DNA of 64,000 nucleotides, from the NCBI GenBank assembly GCA_036346355.1, contig CM070585.1, forward strand, positions 5,719,001 through 5,783,000. The letters run 5' to 3'. Below the pieces are notes generated by a model, which was given only the letters and a program-made list of their open reading frames with translations, did no database searches and was not told where the DNA came from. Origin of the DNA: Rhipidocladum racemiflorum. Taxonomy: Eukaryota > Streptophyta > Magnoliopsida > Poales > Poaceae. Every line of letters begins with the position of its first letter. Position 1 is the first letter of the stretch. Shown one piece after another: positions 29,950 to 41,849 of this stretch. A program made the translations under genes and the position numbers.

Positions 29950-32900
29950 ATGGGGAGGCGGATCCTCCCTGTTCTTCTTCCTTTTGCTCTCCTGTGCCAT
30001 GGCGCTTATGCAGCGTTCAACAGGTACAGCTTCCCCGACGACTTCATCTTTGGCACCGGCTCCGCCGCTTATCAGGTACAGCTTAATTCCCCGGTTTAGT
30101 CGCCGCCATGCTGAATCTTGCTGCATGATATGATGCATGCGTACGTACGTGTGACTTGTGGCAGAAAAGTTAGTGTCTTACGTTTGATCGCTTGCAGTAC
30201 GAGGGCGCCGCTAAGGAAGGAGGCAAAGGTCCTAGTGTATGGGACACCTTCGCTCACATTCCAGGTCTGGATATACACGCGTCTGAAATCCCGTCCCTGC
30301 AAGATTAACCGCAGTGAAGTTACCACTGTGAAGTACAGTCGCAGAGCTACTGGAGAGTGGCTAGCTCTCTAGATCTCCCAATTATCTGACGAGTCGAAAT
30401 TTCCATACATTGCGTGCCTGCAGGTAAAATTTTAAATGGTGATACTGGCGATGTAGCAGATGACTTCTATCATCGATACAAGGTGGGCAGCTGGTGGCAC
30501 TCCACGAAATTAATATGACTCGCTCTCTCCAATCACAAATATATATATCGTTTACTATATTTATAAAATCTAATAATATTGTAATATTATGAAAGTACTT
30601 TTGAGACAAATCTATATGTATAATTTTCATTTTCATGTATCTAATATAAATATTTTAAAAGATATCGATAACCAAAGTTTTACAAGTTTGAGTTCGCGTA
30701 TTCTAAAATAATATGTATTTATGACTGAAAAGACTAACTTTAGAGCATTTCCCCCCTAAAAAAACATCGTATTTCAAAATCCCCTGAATTATGTATTGAT
30801 GAATCCGATCAAATTGCAGGAGGATGTGAACCTCCTGAAGGACATGAACTTGGACTCCTTCCGGTTCTCCATTGCGTGGACCAGGATCCTGCCAAGTGAG
30901 TATTGAAGTTTGATGCCATATACTCCATGATTTATTCATTAATGTTTATGCTCACACATATTCACAGTACTTAGCTTTGCTTTGTGTGTCACTATGACCT
31001 CCTGCAGACGGGTCCCTGAGTGGAGGAGTGAACAAAGAAGGGGTCGCTTTCTACAGCAGCCTGATCGATTATGTCTTAGCTAAAGGTAATCGATATTTGC
31101 ATTCCTACAATATGCAAAGTCATCTAGCAACCAGCCATCACACACACGAGCACTTCTACAGTATACTAAATTCAATATGAATTGTTCATTCTTTTCGATC
31201 CAATGAATGAGATTAGTTAGTATTTATTTATACTTTCTTCGATACTAGAGTAGTAAGAATAACAAATCAATTGCTAGATCTGATTTCTACTACCAATCAA
31301 TTACAATCAGTATAAAATTTCTCATCAAACACTCAAAACATTGACAAAAAATTCACGGCAGGGCTGACGCCATTTGTCACAATCTTCCACTGGGACACAC
31401 CCCAGGCCCTGGAGAGCAAATACGGAGGCTTCCTGAGTGAAAACATAGTGTAAGTTACTTACCAGAATTACCCCTAGTTTACTCAAGATTGTTGTTCTGC
31501 TTTGAATTTTTTTTTTCCTGTTACAGAAGTCTTAAACCAATTCAAATAAGATTTTTGTTGCCATGCCTAGCAGCACCACTTGCCAGTTGCCACCTATTAG
31601 GACATATACAGTACTCCCTCTGTCCCACAAAGAGTGCATTTCTAGGATTTTTAAGACAGATTAGTGTGCAAAGGAAATGACCAATGTGACCCTCATTACT
31701 CCATACACAAGCATGCTGGTGCTTCGGTTTCCACAAGCACTTAAATGAGTATGCATACACTTACAGCTGGGCCCTACGGACTAGAAATGCACTCTTTGTG
31801 GGACAAAATTTGAACACTAGAAATGCACTCTTTGTGGGACAGAGGGAGTATTATAGATGGTTGTATGTAATACACATCTATATTATCTATAAACATGATT
31901 AAAGACAATTAATACAAAACTATCTATATTACTGTCTGTATAATTAATAGATTATCTATACAATAGTATATACAATATAAAGCCGTCTGTTAAATAGTAG
32001 ATGTTATTTTTTTCTCTCATCCACGTTATCTAAAATCCAATATGATATAATCTTACATACAACTGACATATATCGTTGTACGGTTGTACCTACCCTTGTC
32101 CCTTACTTACACAGTTACACCGGGACTATAACCGTTCGCGTGTATATTCAGGAAGGACTACGTGGACTTCGCCGAAGTCTGCTTCAGGGAATTCGGCGAC
32201 CGGGTGAAGCACTGGACCACGTTCAACGAGCCATGGACATACAGCGCCTACGGCTACGGCGCCGGCGCCCACGCCCCTGGCCGGTGCTCGCCCTACGTCT
32301 CCAAGTCCTGCACCGGCGGCGACTCCAGCAGGGAGCCCTACATCGTCACGCACCACATCCTGCTCGCCCACGCCGAGGCCGTCAAACTCTACCGCGAAAA
32401 GTACCAGGCCGCGCAGGAGGGGCAGATCGGCATCACGGCGGTGTCGCACTGGTTCGTGCCGTACAGCAACACGGCGGCCGACAGGGGCGCCGTGCAGCGC
32501 AGCCTGGACTTCATGTACGGGTGGTTCCTGGACCCCATCGTGCACGGCGACTACCCGGGCACGATGAAGGGGTGGCTCAGCAACCGGCTGCCGACGTTCA
32601 CCGCCGAGCAGGCTGCACTGGTGAAGGGGTCGTACGACTTCATCGGCGTCAACTACTACACCACCTACTACGCCATCAGCCTGCCTCCGCCCAACTCGCT
32701 CGAGCTGTCCTACGGCGTGGACTCTCGGGCCAACACCACAGGATTCCGTAACGGCAAGCCCATCGGTCCACAGGTATGCACGCATACACACACGTCACAC
32801 ATCTTATTCTCACACAGGAATTTGGCATAGTATTCCGGTAGAATTCCCGCATTCCAGACAAGATTTAAGTATTTCAGCCGATGGTTTCCCTCCCTCTCCT

Positions 32901-34070
32901 TAAGTTTGGGTGTGTTTGGTCGGTAGAACGAGGTTTAATGGGATAAGATGATTATGTACCATATGGTTCTATTATTTTGAGTGAATGGAATGATTCAGCA
33001 TCTATAGGGAATATTTCTCAAATTTGTATCTTATTGTCCACGATAGAATTGTTCCGTTCAATCAACCAAACACATTGATGATTTTTTTTAATCATCTCAT
33101 ACATGTATCATTTTGATACAAATAACCAAACATACCCTTTTTTACTGCTTGTGCTGATCAGGAATTCACGCCAATCTTCTTCAATTATCCGGAGGGCCTC
33201 CGCGAGCTCCTGCTTTACACCAAGAGGAGGTACAACAACCCGGTCATCTACGTCACAGAGAACGGTAAAACCACTCGTTATACTTACTGTTAATGGCGCT
33301 CCGATCCTTGCTTCGTTTCAGCGTTTAAAAAAATACAAAGTGCAACTGTTATGTTACACACTCACGTACGCACGCAAAATATATATGCAGGCATCGACGA
33401 GGGAAACAACAGCAGCCTGCCGATCTCAGAGGCACTCAAGGACGGCCATCGGATCTCGTTCCACTCCAAGCACCTCCAGTTCGTGAATCTCGCCATCAAG
33501 TACGTACATATATGTTTACTAGCTATGACTATATTACAAACTCGGCGCATATTTGTCCGCAGTACATGCATGTTACATCTCTCCCTTTTGCTACTCGCGC
33601 AACGGCGTGCTAGATATTATGATACAATTGTCTTTAACATACAACCATATTTCCTGTAATTGAAATACAACTATATTAATTTATTATATAACTCTATTAT
33701 CTATATATGATTAATCTCCATCACTATAATCTAGCACTATCAAAATAAGTGGCGGGGATCCTTCTCTTTTCGTTTCAATTATTGTGAGAATTTCTACTAT
33801 TTTTTTTTTCTTTTTCGGATTACTGCAGATTTTTTTATTTTTTTTGCCATCACCTGTCGTTTTTATGTATATTTATAACTGTGAATCGATCTCTATGACA
33901 GGGAGAAGGTGAAGGTGAAGGGGTACTTCACGTGGACGTTCATGGACTGCTTCGAGTGGGGCGACGGCTACCTGGACCGCTTCGGCCTCATCTACATCGA
34001 CCGCAACACGCTCAAGCGCTACCGCAAGGACTCGAGCTACTGGATCGCCAACTTCCTCAAGAGATACTGA
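29950..34070 (+). CDS. GH1 beta-glucosidase, gene B (ten exons, 498 aa)
   Basis: Tandem paralogue of gene A with identical exon lengths at exons 2-9. Exons: 29950-30075, 30198-30264, 30424-30482, 30820-30895, 31008-31085, 31362-31449, 32152-32773, 33162-33264, 33391-33499 and 33902-34070. All junctions are GT-AG and the frame is unbroken. A signal peptide ends near CHGAYA. Motifs are AAYQYEG, FHWDTPQALE, WTTFNEP (acid/base Glu191), IYVTENG (nucleophile Glu405) and FEWGDGYLDRFGLIY, with the Cys pair CSPYVSKSC. It differs from gene A by one fewer signal-peptide residue and an extra C-terminal Tyr. It should be a secreted or vacuolar beta-glucosidase. Neighbouring copies may differ in aglycone preference, which cannot be read from sequence. 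Confidence 0.95.
31155..31330. repeat. Repeat in intron 6 of gene B shared with 18640-18815
   Basis: Both copies contain ACTAAATT, AATATGAAT and GTTCATTCTTTTCGAT followed by ATGAAT, then a similar AT-rich run ending in AAAATTTCT. The order and spacing agree, so this is a dispersed repeat rather than shared gene flank. Confidence 0.6.
31614..31848. mobile_element. Stowaway MITE in intron 6 of gene B
   Basis: CTCCCTCTGTCCCACAAAG at the left mirrors CTTTGTGGGACAGAGGGAG at the right, and TA flanks each side (31612-31613 and 31849-31850). An inner direct copy of GAAATGCACTCTTTGTGGGA lies near 31785. It sits between splice sites and should be removed with the intron. Confidence 0.9.
32908..33137. 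mobile_element. hAT-type MITE in intron 7 of gene B
   Basis: GGGTGTGTTTGGT at the left mirrors ACCAAACATACCC at the right, and an inner CCAAACACA lies near 33065. No clean 8-bp duplication is visible. Confidence 0.65.
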
Positions 34071-34236
34071 CCTCCGGCGATCCATCACCGATCTTTGGCC
34101 GGTCTGTACTTCTGTGGTGATCGATGGTGTCGGCAGGCTCCAGTACTGCTCTATCCTCTGTCCAGTGATTGTTATCCGATTGATGTACGTATGTATGTAC
34201 TTGCTTTTATGCTCCATGTCGAGCTAAATAAGAAAT

Positions 34237-34242
34237 AATAAA
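34237..34242 (+). terminator. Poly(A) signal of gene B
   Basis: AATAAA lies 167 bases after the stop, ahead of the flank it shares with gene A. Confidence 0.55.
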
Positions 34243-34259
34243 GGTCCCTGTCGAGGGTC

Positions 34260-35389
34260 GAGCTATCGTTTTGTCAACTATAACACTTGTCCTCTGGATG
34301 ACTTAAACAAATTTAAATGGGAAGGTCTAATCTAATCCTGGGATTCTTGTGGTTCATGTACCTCCCTCTCGTACTTGTTTATGTGGAACACGCATTCCAG
34401 GTTAGATTAGACCGAATCTGACGTAGAATATAATACTCGTCCATCGAGCGCGCTAAGACATTGTTTAGGTCTCAACATTAACAAGCCATGAGCGGCGGAA
34501 ATAGTCGCTTTTGTGGACTCCCAGCAATTTTTTTGTTTTTTTGGTACATTTGGTTTCCTTCTCAACATAATTGTAAAAATAGTTCTATCCTTAATCATGA
34601 AAGCACTGACAAATGACACATGTTACCTCCTACACTTCCACGCCTTGGAAGAAGCAACCGAACTCCAAGAGCCCGGCCAACCATGAAACAACTCTTTTCA
34701 CATTGAGGAAGTGCGGTATGTGACATGTCGCTTATCAATGTCTTTACATCAGAGATAAAATTATATTTATAATTACATTCGAAAGGGAATTAGATTTTTT
34801 TAAAAAAAATTAAATATAGAGTAGAAAAGTGACACTTATGTATGTCGTGCTATACAAGTAGGCCCACCACGTTTGTTCTTTTCTAGAAGAAACAACACAC
34901 GCTTGTTCGATCGCGGGGCGACTGCACGCCGCGCAAGTGGGCTGGATGGACAGCTACGATCACGTGTTTACTTTTTTATATTTTTTATGTGTTTACAAGA
35001 TTAAAAAGCCTATAGCTTTTTAACCAAGCATCTAATTCGCGATCTATATGAACCATTGTGTTCCTCACAATATCTTTAAAACAAGAACTTATCTGCGTAT
35101 GTCCAGTGAGGAGCCAGAATTTTGTTAAAACTCAGGCCAAAAAATTAAATGGTTATTACTAATATCAAAAGGTACGTAATTGAGGTATAAAAAAAGTACA
35201 GCAAAAATATAGCCAGCAGCTTTCATCCCATCCTAATCATTTAAATCTTGAACCATATTTTCCTCCTCTGAATGCATCTTAATCATGCGTTTATGAAACA
35301 TATTGTCTTGCCTCGCACCTTTCTTTCATCTCACTAAATAACACACATGATTTTTCCGTATCATGCTATTTCAGATCTGCATACATAAC
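34260..35389. other. Intergenic DNA downstream of gene B
   Basis: 34260-34430 is homologous to the gene A 3' flank (TTTATGTGGAAC and GACCGAATCTGACG) and shows the empty CACTA site. From 34430 on nothing recognisable is seen. Confidence 0.6.
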
Positions 35390-36595
35390 AATGGTAAAGC
35401 TGACAATATCAAGCTTGAGTGCTTGACTCCCCGTGTTGACATCTCATTCCAAACATAGTGTGTTTCGGTTAACCTACCTTCTTCGCAAAATCCATGCAAA
35501 AGTCGAATTAGACTAAATCTGTTTAAAACAGCACAATTATTTTCTAGATCAACAACAAATTCCTTTGCTTTCGATGCTCCAATGGTCAAGCACAATCCAC
35601 TTACTTATCAATGACCTATAAGTGTAATTATCAGGTGTGAGGCCCCTATCGACCATTTGATCATATAACTGGAATGCCTTTACTTTATTTGGTACTAGGT
35701 TGCTGCCAATCATCTCATTAAACAACCTATAAGCTTCATCCATCTTTTTATCCACAGCACCGGACAAATCCCCTTTCCTACATAAACCAGCTATGAGTGG
35801 AGAATATGACGCTGCATTCGGTGTCAATCCTTTCTCAACCATCTTGCTGAGAAAACCCCTCGTCCGGTCTAAATCACCCTGTTTACAGTAACCGTTACTT
35901 AAGGAATTGTATGGATAAACTGTCACTTTGACTCCCTTCTCCCTCATCCTATCAAGCATACAAAGTGCATCCTCCATCACCCCCCTCTTGCATAGGGAAT
36001 GTATCAATAATATAGCATAAGTCACCTCATTTGGCTCCAGACCCCTGTGTACCATTGCCTCACTAAACCTTCCATTCTTGCACAGATTATCAATCAAATG
36101 TATCATATGCAAATAGGTTCGTCACCATGCCCAACTCACCCAACTGACAAGCTATAAATGAACAATTGGCCACTGATGGCACAAACCCCAGCCTGACCAT
36201 GTCATATGTCATTTCAATGCCGATTCCAGTTCCTCCGCCGGACAAAACCCATAAATTAGGTTCGGTAAGTCACTTCCTCAGCTGTAACTCCTCTTGCCAC
36301 CATGCCATTATTTACCTGCACTGCCTCCTGAACGTGCTGGTTTTTGCACAAGCCATACATCAATACATTGTATGGCACGGTGCTGGCCTTGACTCCCTTT
36401 GTCTTGCATCCTCGCCACCAACCCCTTAGCGCCATCCAGATTCCTGGACTCGCAGTAAGCTCGAATCCCAGCCGTGTAAATGTACTCATCTAGGCAAACA
36501 CCAGACTGAAGCATTTCATCGAACATGTCACGGGGCAAGAGTGAATTGCCAGATATTGATGAGAGAGAACAATATCTAGGAAGCAGTATATTGGC
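35390..36595 (-). pseudogene. PPR protein pseudogene
   Basis: Minus-strand frames show successive 35-residue pentatricopeptide repeats. Examples are DMFDEMLQSGVCLDEYIYTAG, TVPYNVLMYGLCKNQHVQEA, EVTYAILLIHSLCKRGVMEDA, YPYNSLSNGYCKQGDLDRT, ASYSPLIAGLCRKGDLSGA and LIRLLHGFCEEGRLTE. These belong to plant PPR proteins, which bind organellar RNA. The repeats are spread over at least three frames with missing pieces (a lost segment near 36100-36250, and MVHRGLEPNE joined directly after FSEA). The C-terminal part stops in unrelated sequence near 35390. No intact start is found. It is a decayed P-class PPR gene or retro-copy. Confidence 0.85.
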
Positions 36596-36800
36596 TCAGA
36601 CTCTGAGTAATGACAGAAGAGAGGGAGAGGCAAGGACAGCGGCGGAGGCGGAGGTAAGATGATGCGAGAAACGTGGCAGCGACAGCCCCACCCACCCGAC
36701 AACCCTCCTTGCGGCGGCGCCGATGGCCGATGGGGCCTGGGGGTAGAGCTGCCAGCCGCAGGGGGCAGCTTCTAGTTCCACGCGCACCGGGCGGCTACCG

Positions 36801-37010
36801 GAAAATTTGCTTATTTGCCCTGAAGTTCATCGACCTTTGATTATTTGTCCAAAGTTGATGAGTCTTTTATCATTTGCCCTATAATGTCTTACTAACATGC
36901 GGGTCATAGGGCCATATGTTCATGAGATATTATATGGCAAATGAGCAATGACGCATCAATTTTGGGCAAATAAGCAAAGACGCATCAACTTTAGGGCAAA
37001 TGATCAAATC
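36801..37010. mobile_element. MITE-like element related to 42-172
   Basis: TTATTTGCCCTGAAGTTCATCG at the left and repeated CATCAACTTTAGGGCAAAT at the right form inverted ends. The core has ATAATGTCTTACTAACATG, as in the first copy (AATGTCTCACTGATAG). It lies just outside the PPR pseudogene. Confidence 0.55.
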
Positions 37011-37429
37011 CTCCGGCGGCTACCAGGGCTCCAGGCACGGGGCGCAACGATGGTGGTGGGAGCGACGTGACGAGATCACGAGCGATTGGGGCATCATTTC
37101 CTTCCTGCGGGGGCAACTTGGGCTAGGCCTTAGGCCCTATTTTTGTCGGGCTAAACTGATTCACTGGTACTTAGGTCAGATCTTATACCATTGTCCCACC
37201 AGTCCGAGGCCCAGCTCCGCCCCCACATATGCCTCAACAGTGGCAGACATATGGGGGTGTGTGAGGGGGCTAACGCACTGGTTCTGCCTATCACACCCCC
37301 CGAAACCCATAGGATTGTCACGATGTTTTTTGTTGCCATGCGGTGGTGGAGCACCTGATGTCACCTGCCGGCTGGCAGAGCCACGGACAGGAGGCGGCAC
37401 ACCAAGCAAGAAGTAACTAGAAACGCAAG

Positions 37430-37820
37430 CGCGGCGCACGCCGCGCGTGTGAACAACACATTTTTTTTTCTCGGAGAAAAAACAGGCCACTAAAACATTT
37501 TTATCATGCTCCGGAGAGTAAACGAATCACGAAAATAATTTTTCCGGGAAAAACGTAGAAAGCGCGCCGCGCGCGCGAACGGAAAATATTTTTTGTTTTT
37601 ATTTTGGAGAAAAAACATGCCACGGAAACATTTTTGGCATGCTCCGGAGAGCAAACGGATCACGAAAATATTTTTTGCGGGAAAAACGGAGAAAGCACGC
37701 CGCGCGTGCGAACGAAAAATATTTTTTATTTTTTTTCAGAGGAAAAAACATTTTTCCCATACTCCGGAGAGTAAACGGACCGCGAAAATATTTTTTTCGG
37801 GGAAAACAGAGAAAGGACTT
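37430..37820. repeat. Tandem repeat of about 120-133 bp, three units
   Basis: CTCCGGAGAG occurs at 37509, 37642 and 37762. Each is followed by TAAACG or CAAACG, CGAAAATA and GGGAAAAACG. The units also carry CGCGCCGCGCGCGCGAACG runs next to long A/T tracts. The open frames that cross it reflect the repeat and are not a gene. Confidence 0.75.
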
Positions 37821-38640
37821 GAACGAAAAGTGCAGGGACCCATTTGTTATAATTTTGGACCTGTTCGCTATTCTGAATAAGTAAGAAAGGGCTTGTTCGC
37901 AATTCGTATTTAACGGGAGGCTCTTTGTGTAAAATAGCGAACGGAGGACCTAAATGCGAATCGCGAAAAAATATTTTACGCTCACAGAAAATTAAAAAGG
38001 ATCTTTTCGTAAACATAAAGGACATATCCGTAATTCCTAAGAATCGGAGGTTTTTTTTGCAAGAAATGGAGAGAGAGTGGGAGGTGACGTGGAGGGCTGT
38101 GATGGCCGGAAACTCTCGGCTAATATTTAGTTGAGTATATCCAGTAGGGGAGCTAGATCCACCGAGCTAGAGAAGGGACCGCCTCTAGGTGTGGTTGCAC
38201 TAGACCAGCTCACTAGACAAGTCTAACTTGAACCCAACTCAATACTCAATTTCCCAAATCCTAAAACCCCTAATGTAGTCTCGAGCGAGGACAACTCACC
38301 GACCGTCGAGTGAAGGGCACCGGGTTGGCCGCGCCACGCCGTAGTCGGGGCGACCCGAGGGACTACGCCAGATCGCCGGCCAAGCGCCGGCCGAATGAAG
38401 GGTTGGTAGTCGGGACTTGGGATGCCGCCTCGCCGAGTGAAGGAAAGGCATCGAGGGCTGCGCTGGGTGAAAGAGGGGGCGGGTCCGGTGGCACTCGGGT
38501 ATCGCCAGTGGGGAGAAGACTCGGCCATTGAGGAGTGAACGGCTCCTTCGGCCAAGAGGGAGAGAGAGAGAAGATAAGGTAAGTTTTTTTAAAAATTATT
38601 GGTGCCAAATTAACTAGATTCTGAAATATTCCGCACACAA
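37821..38640. other. Intergenic DNA, no gene recognised
   Basis: 37860-38060 continues in the style of the tandem repeat. 38220-38540 is GC-rich and open in several frames but contains no domain I recognise. Confidence 0.45.
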
Positions 38641-39019
38641 ATATAACAAAAAAAAAATCACACTATAAAGATCGAAAAATCAAAGATCAAGTAATACCTT
38701 AAGAATGTGGAAGGCACGTATCATCGTGTTTTTGCTTGAATCGTGCAAAAGCTTCACTTTAGCACGGGCATTAAGAAACGATGCGTTCGGGCAATAAAAA
38801 CTGATTATCTATGGAGAGCAGAAGAAACCATCTATAACTAGTGTGTTGCTTATTATAGGTTCAGTTTAGTACATATTAAAAACGATGAAATGACATCATA
38901 TAATTTAAATTATCGGTTAATTAGTAAATTATAAAAATGATACAATAGCACCATATAATTTCAATTATTTATTAATTTATTCTCTAGTATAGTCTCAGCT
39001 CTCAACTTATTATAGATTT

Positions 39020-39225
39020 TATAAATGTATTGTAGAATTTCCTGTAAAATTTGAAGACTAAAATCAATCACATCTTTGTAAATTTGAAGACCAAAATCAA
39101 TATGATTTGAAAGATATAAAATTGACAAGCACTAATCAGCGATGAATACTAAATTTATTCTTTTAATTTCTTTCAAATGTAACTGATTTTTGTATCCAAA
39201 TTTTACAGGGTTGTACAAGCTCACA
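39020..39225. repeat. Imperfect inverted repeat (hairpin module 1)
   Basis: The left arm TAAAATTTGAAGACTAAAATCAATC is mirrored by ATTTTTGTATCCAAATTTTACAGG around an AT-rich loop with GACAAGCACTAATCAGCGATGAA. Two further modules of the same design lie at 40878-41053 and 41184-41372. Confidence 0.65.
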
Positions 39226-39420
39226 CCCCTTATGTGAATTTTTTCAGAATTTGTATATATAGCTTTTACAGACTTTTAACAACAAATAACTGATCTATGA
39301 AGGATTTTTCAATTATGTTGGGCAAGATAGTAAATTGATTTTCATACAGTAGGAAAGTGGTATTCATTCGGTAGTAAAATTTAATTTATGCGATGTTTAA
39401 TAGCCAGATTTAAATCATAT

Positions 39421-40560
39421 TGTTCCTTTCGTCGGCAGTAATATACTGGTGAAATCCGTTGGTCAATCGGAGCTGCGAATAAAAAAGTTATGGCTAAAAG
39501 AAGAAGAAAAATATATCTGTGTACAAACTAGTAAACACATTACTAGTTAGTTGGCAACAGTTTTCATTTCAGTAGTAGTGCATTTCAGTAGTAAATTGAT
39601 GTCCATACAATAACAAGTTGATGTTTATTTGGTCGTAAAATTCAATGTATGCAACGTTTATTAGCGAGACTTATATTATACAGTTCATATCGTCGCCAGT
39701 AATCTACTGGTGAAATTCGTTCGCCAATCGGAGTTACGAGCAAAATGTTATGGCTAAAAGAAAAAAAAATATTCGTGCACAAGCTAGCAACGTTTACTAG
39801 ATAGTTTACAACGGTTCTGATTTCAGTTGTAATGCGTTTCAGTAGTAAATTGATGTTCATACGGTAGGAAAGTTATTTTCATTCGGTAGTAAAATTTAAT
39901 TTATGTGATGTTTATTAGCGAGATTTATATCATATTGTTCCTCTCGTCGGTAGTAATTTACTGGTAAAATTCGTTCGTCAATCGGAGCTGCGAGTAAAAA
40001 ATTATAGCTAAAAGAAGGGAAAAAATATTCATGTACAAAATAGTAAACACATTGTTAGTTAGTTGGCCACGGTTCTGATTTCAGTAGTAATACATTTCAG
40101 TAGTAAATTGATGTTTATATAGTAGTAAGTTGATGTTGATTTAGTAGTAAAATTTGATTTATCCGGCGTTTATTAGCGAGACTTATATCATATAGTCCCT
40201 CTCGTCGCCAGTAATCTACCGATGAAATTCGTTCGCCAATCAGAGCTACGAGTAAAGTGTTATAGCTAAAAGAAGGGAAAAAAATTCATGTACAAACTAG
40301 TAACGGGTTACTCGATAGTTGGCAACGATTCTAATTTCAGTCATAATGCGTTTCAGTAGTAAATTGATATTCATATAGTAGGAAAGTGATGTTCATTCGG
40401 TAGTAAACTTTGATTTATGCGACGTTTATTAGCAAGATTTATATTATTTTATTCCTCTCGTCGGTAGTAATATACTGGTGAAATTCGTTCGTCAATCGGA
40501 GCTGCAAGTAAAAAGTTGTGGGTAAGAGAAGAAAAAACAGATTCATGTACAAACTACTAA
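39421..40560. repeat. Satellite-like array, 256-bp unit in alternating pairs
   Basis: The landmark CAATCGGAG (or CAATCAGAG) lies at 39464, 39725, 39979, 40237 and 40493. Odd copies carry GTCAATCGGAGCTGC and even copies carry GCCAATCGGAGTTACG or GCCAATCAGAGCTACG, so two unit types alternate. Same-type spacing is 512-515 bases. Words such as CAGTAGTAAATTGATGTTCAT and TTTATTAGCGAGA recur in each unit. A more diverged unit lies near 41569. It is non-coding. Confidence 0.85.
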
Positions 40561-40877
40561 ACACATTACTAGTTAATTGGCTAAGGTTCTCATTTCAGTA
40601 GTAATATGTGTCAGTAGTAAATTGATGTTCATTTGGTAGTAAAATTTGATTTATACGAAATTTATTAACCACTGATCGAGTCCTGTATATGAGTTATTTC
40701 TAACATAGTAAAAAACATAAGTTATAGTAGTAATACTGTATAACAGATGCAGTTAATTAGTAATGTGTGTCAGTAGTCAATAAAAGTTACATTGAATATA
40801 GTTATTTGGCAGTATATGTGTGTGAAAACTATATGTATAAATTCTAAAAAAAAATCCAAAAATTATCATATGTAGGA

Positions 40878-41053
40878 AATGTGAGATTCTACTGCGCTAT
40901 AAAATTTGAATACCAAACTCAGCGTATTTCAAAGATATGAAAATGATAAATTTACTATTTATCACTTATTAGCGCTTGTTAATGTCATATCTTTTAAATC
41001 AGATTGATTTTGGTCTTCAAATTTTATAGGGATGTAGAATTTCACACCTCTTA
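40878..41053. repeat. Imperfect inverted repeat (hairpin module 2)
   Basis: GTGAGATTCTACTGCGCTATAAAATTTG is mirrored by CAAATTTTATAGGGATGTAGAATTTCAC, and the next 30 bases on each side also pair imperfectly. The loop carries CTTATTAGCGCTTG. Confidence 0.7.
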
Positions 41054-41183
41054 CTCATGATAATTTTTTTGATAATTTTTGAAAATTTGTACATGTGGTT
41101 TTCACGAAAAAGAATTTAGTTTTGTTTATCGGCCCGTTAGTAAAATGATTAAAAAAATTATTTTAAAATTTGCTTTTAAGTAG

Positions 41184-41372
41184 AGGAGGTGAGATTCTAC
41201 GACTCTGTAAAATGTGAATACCAAAATCAATCTAATTTTAAAGATAGAAAATTGCCAAGCGCTAATAAGTGATAAATTATAAATCTATCATTTTCATACC
41301 TTTCAAATGTGATGAGTTTGTATTCAAAATTTACAGAGCTGTAGAAGCTCATATCTCTTACGTATGGTAATT
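41184..41372. repeat. Imperfect inverted repeat (hairpin module 3)
   Basis: GAGGTGAGATTCTACGACTCTGTAAAATG is mirrored by AAATTTACAGAGCTGTAGAAGCTCATATC, with AAGCGCTAATAAGTGATAAA in the loop. It is the same family as modules 1 and 2. Confidence 0.7.
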
Positions 41373-41849
41373 TTTTGAGAATTTTTCAGAATATGTACAT
41401 ATAGTTTTTAGAGAGTTTTACTGCTGAATGATTTATCCGTGTAGGATTTTTTGATTATCCTGCTTGATAGTAATTTCTAGTTGTAAATGTAGTAATGTTA
41501 TGTTGTAGATATATTACTTTCTATTACCAATCAAAAAATTACTGTTTAATAATGAGACTTGTACAATTCTATTCCTCTCATCGTCAATAAGCTACTGATG
41601 AAAATCATTTGTAAATCCGAGCTACCAATAAAAAGATATGGCTAAAATAAAAAATAGATTCATGTACAAACTAGAATATGCATTAACTAGTCGGGTTGAC
41701 CAACGCATTAACCGTTAACTGATTTGGTAGTAATTGCATATGTTGTTCTATAGTAAAATGTATACGTGATGTACTACCGAATTGATAGCAATCGTTACGG
41801 TTTGCTTTGCAACGCAGAATAGGTATTATGCGCTTAGTACAATAGTGCT

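Noticed and set aside
38223..38638. GC-rich overlapping ORFs on both strands
   Set aside because: No recognised domain, no start context and no splice structure; probably chance frames.
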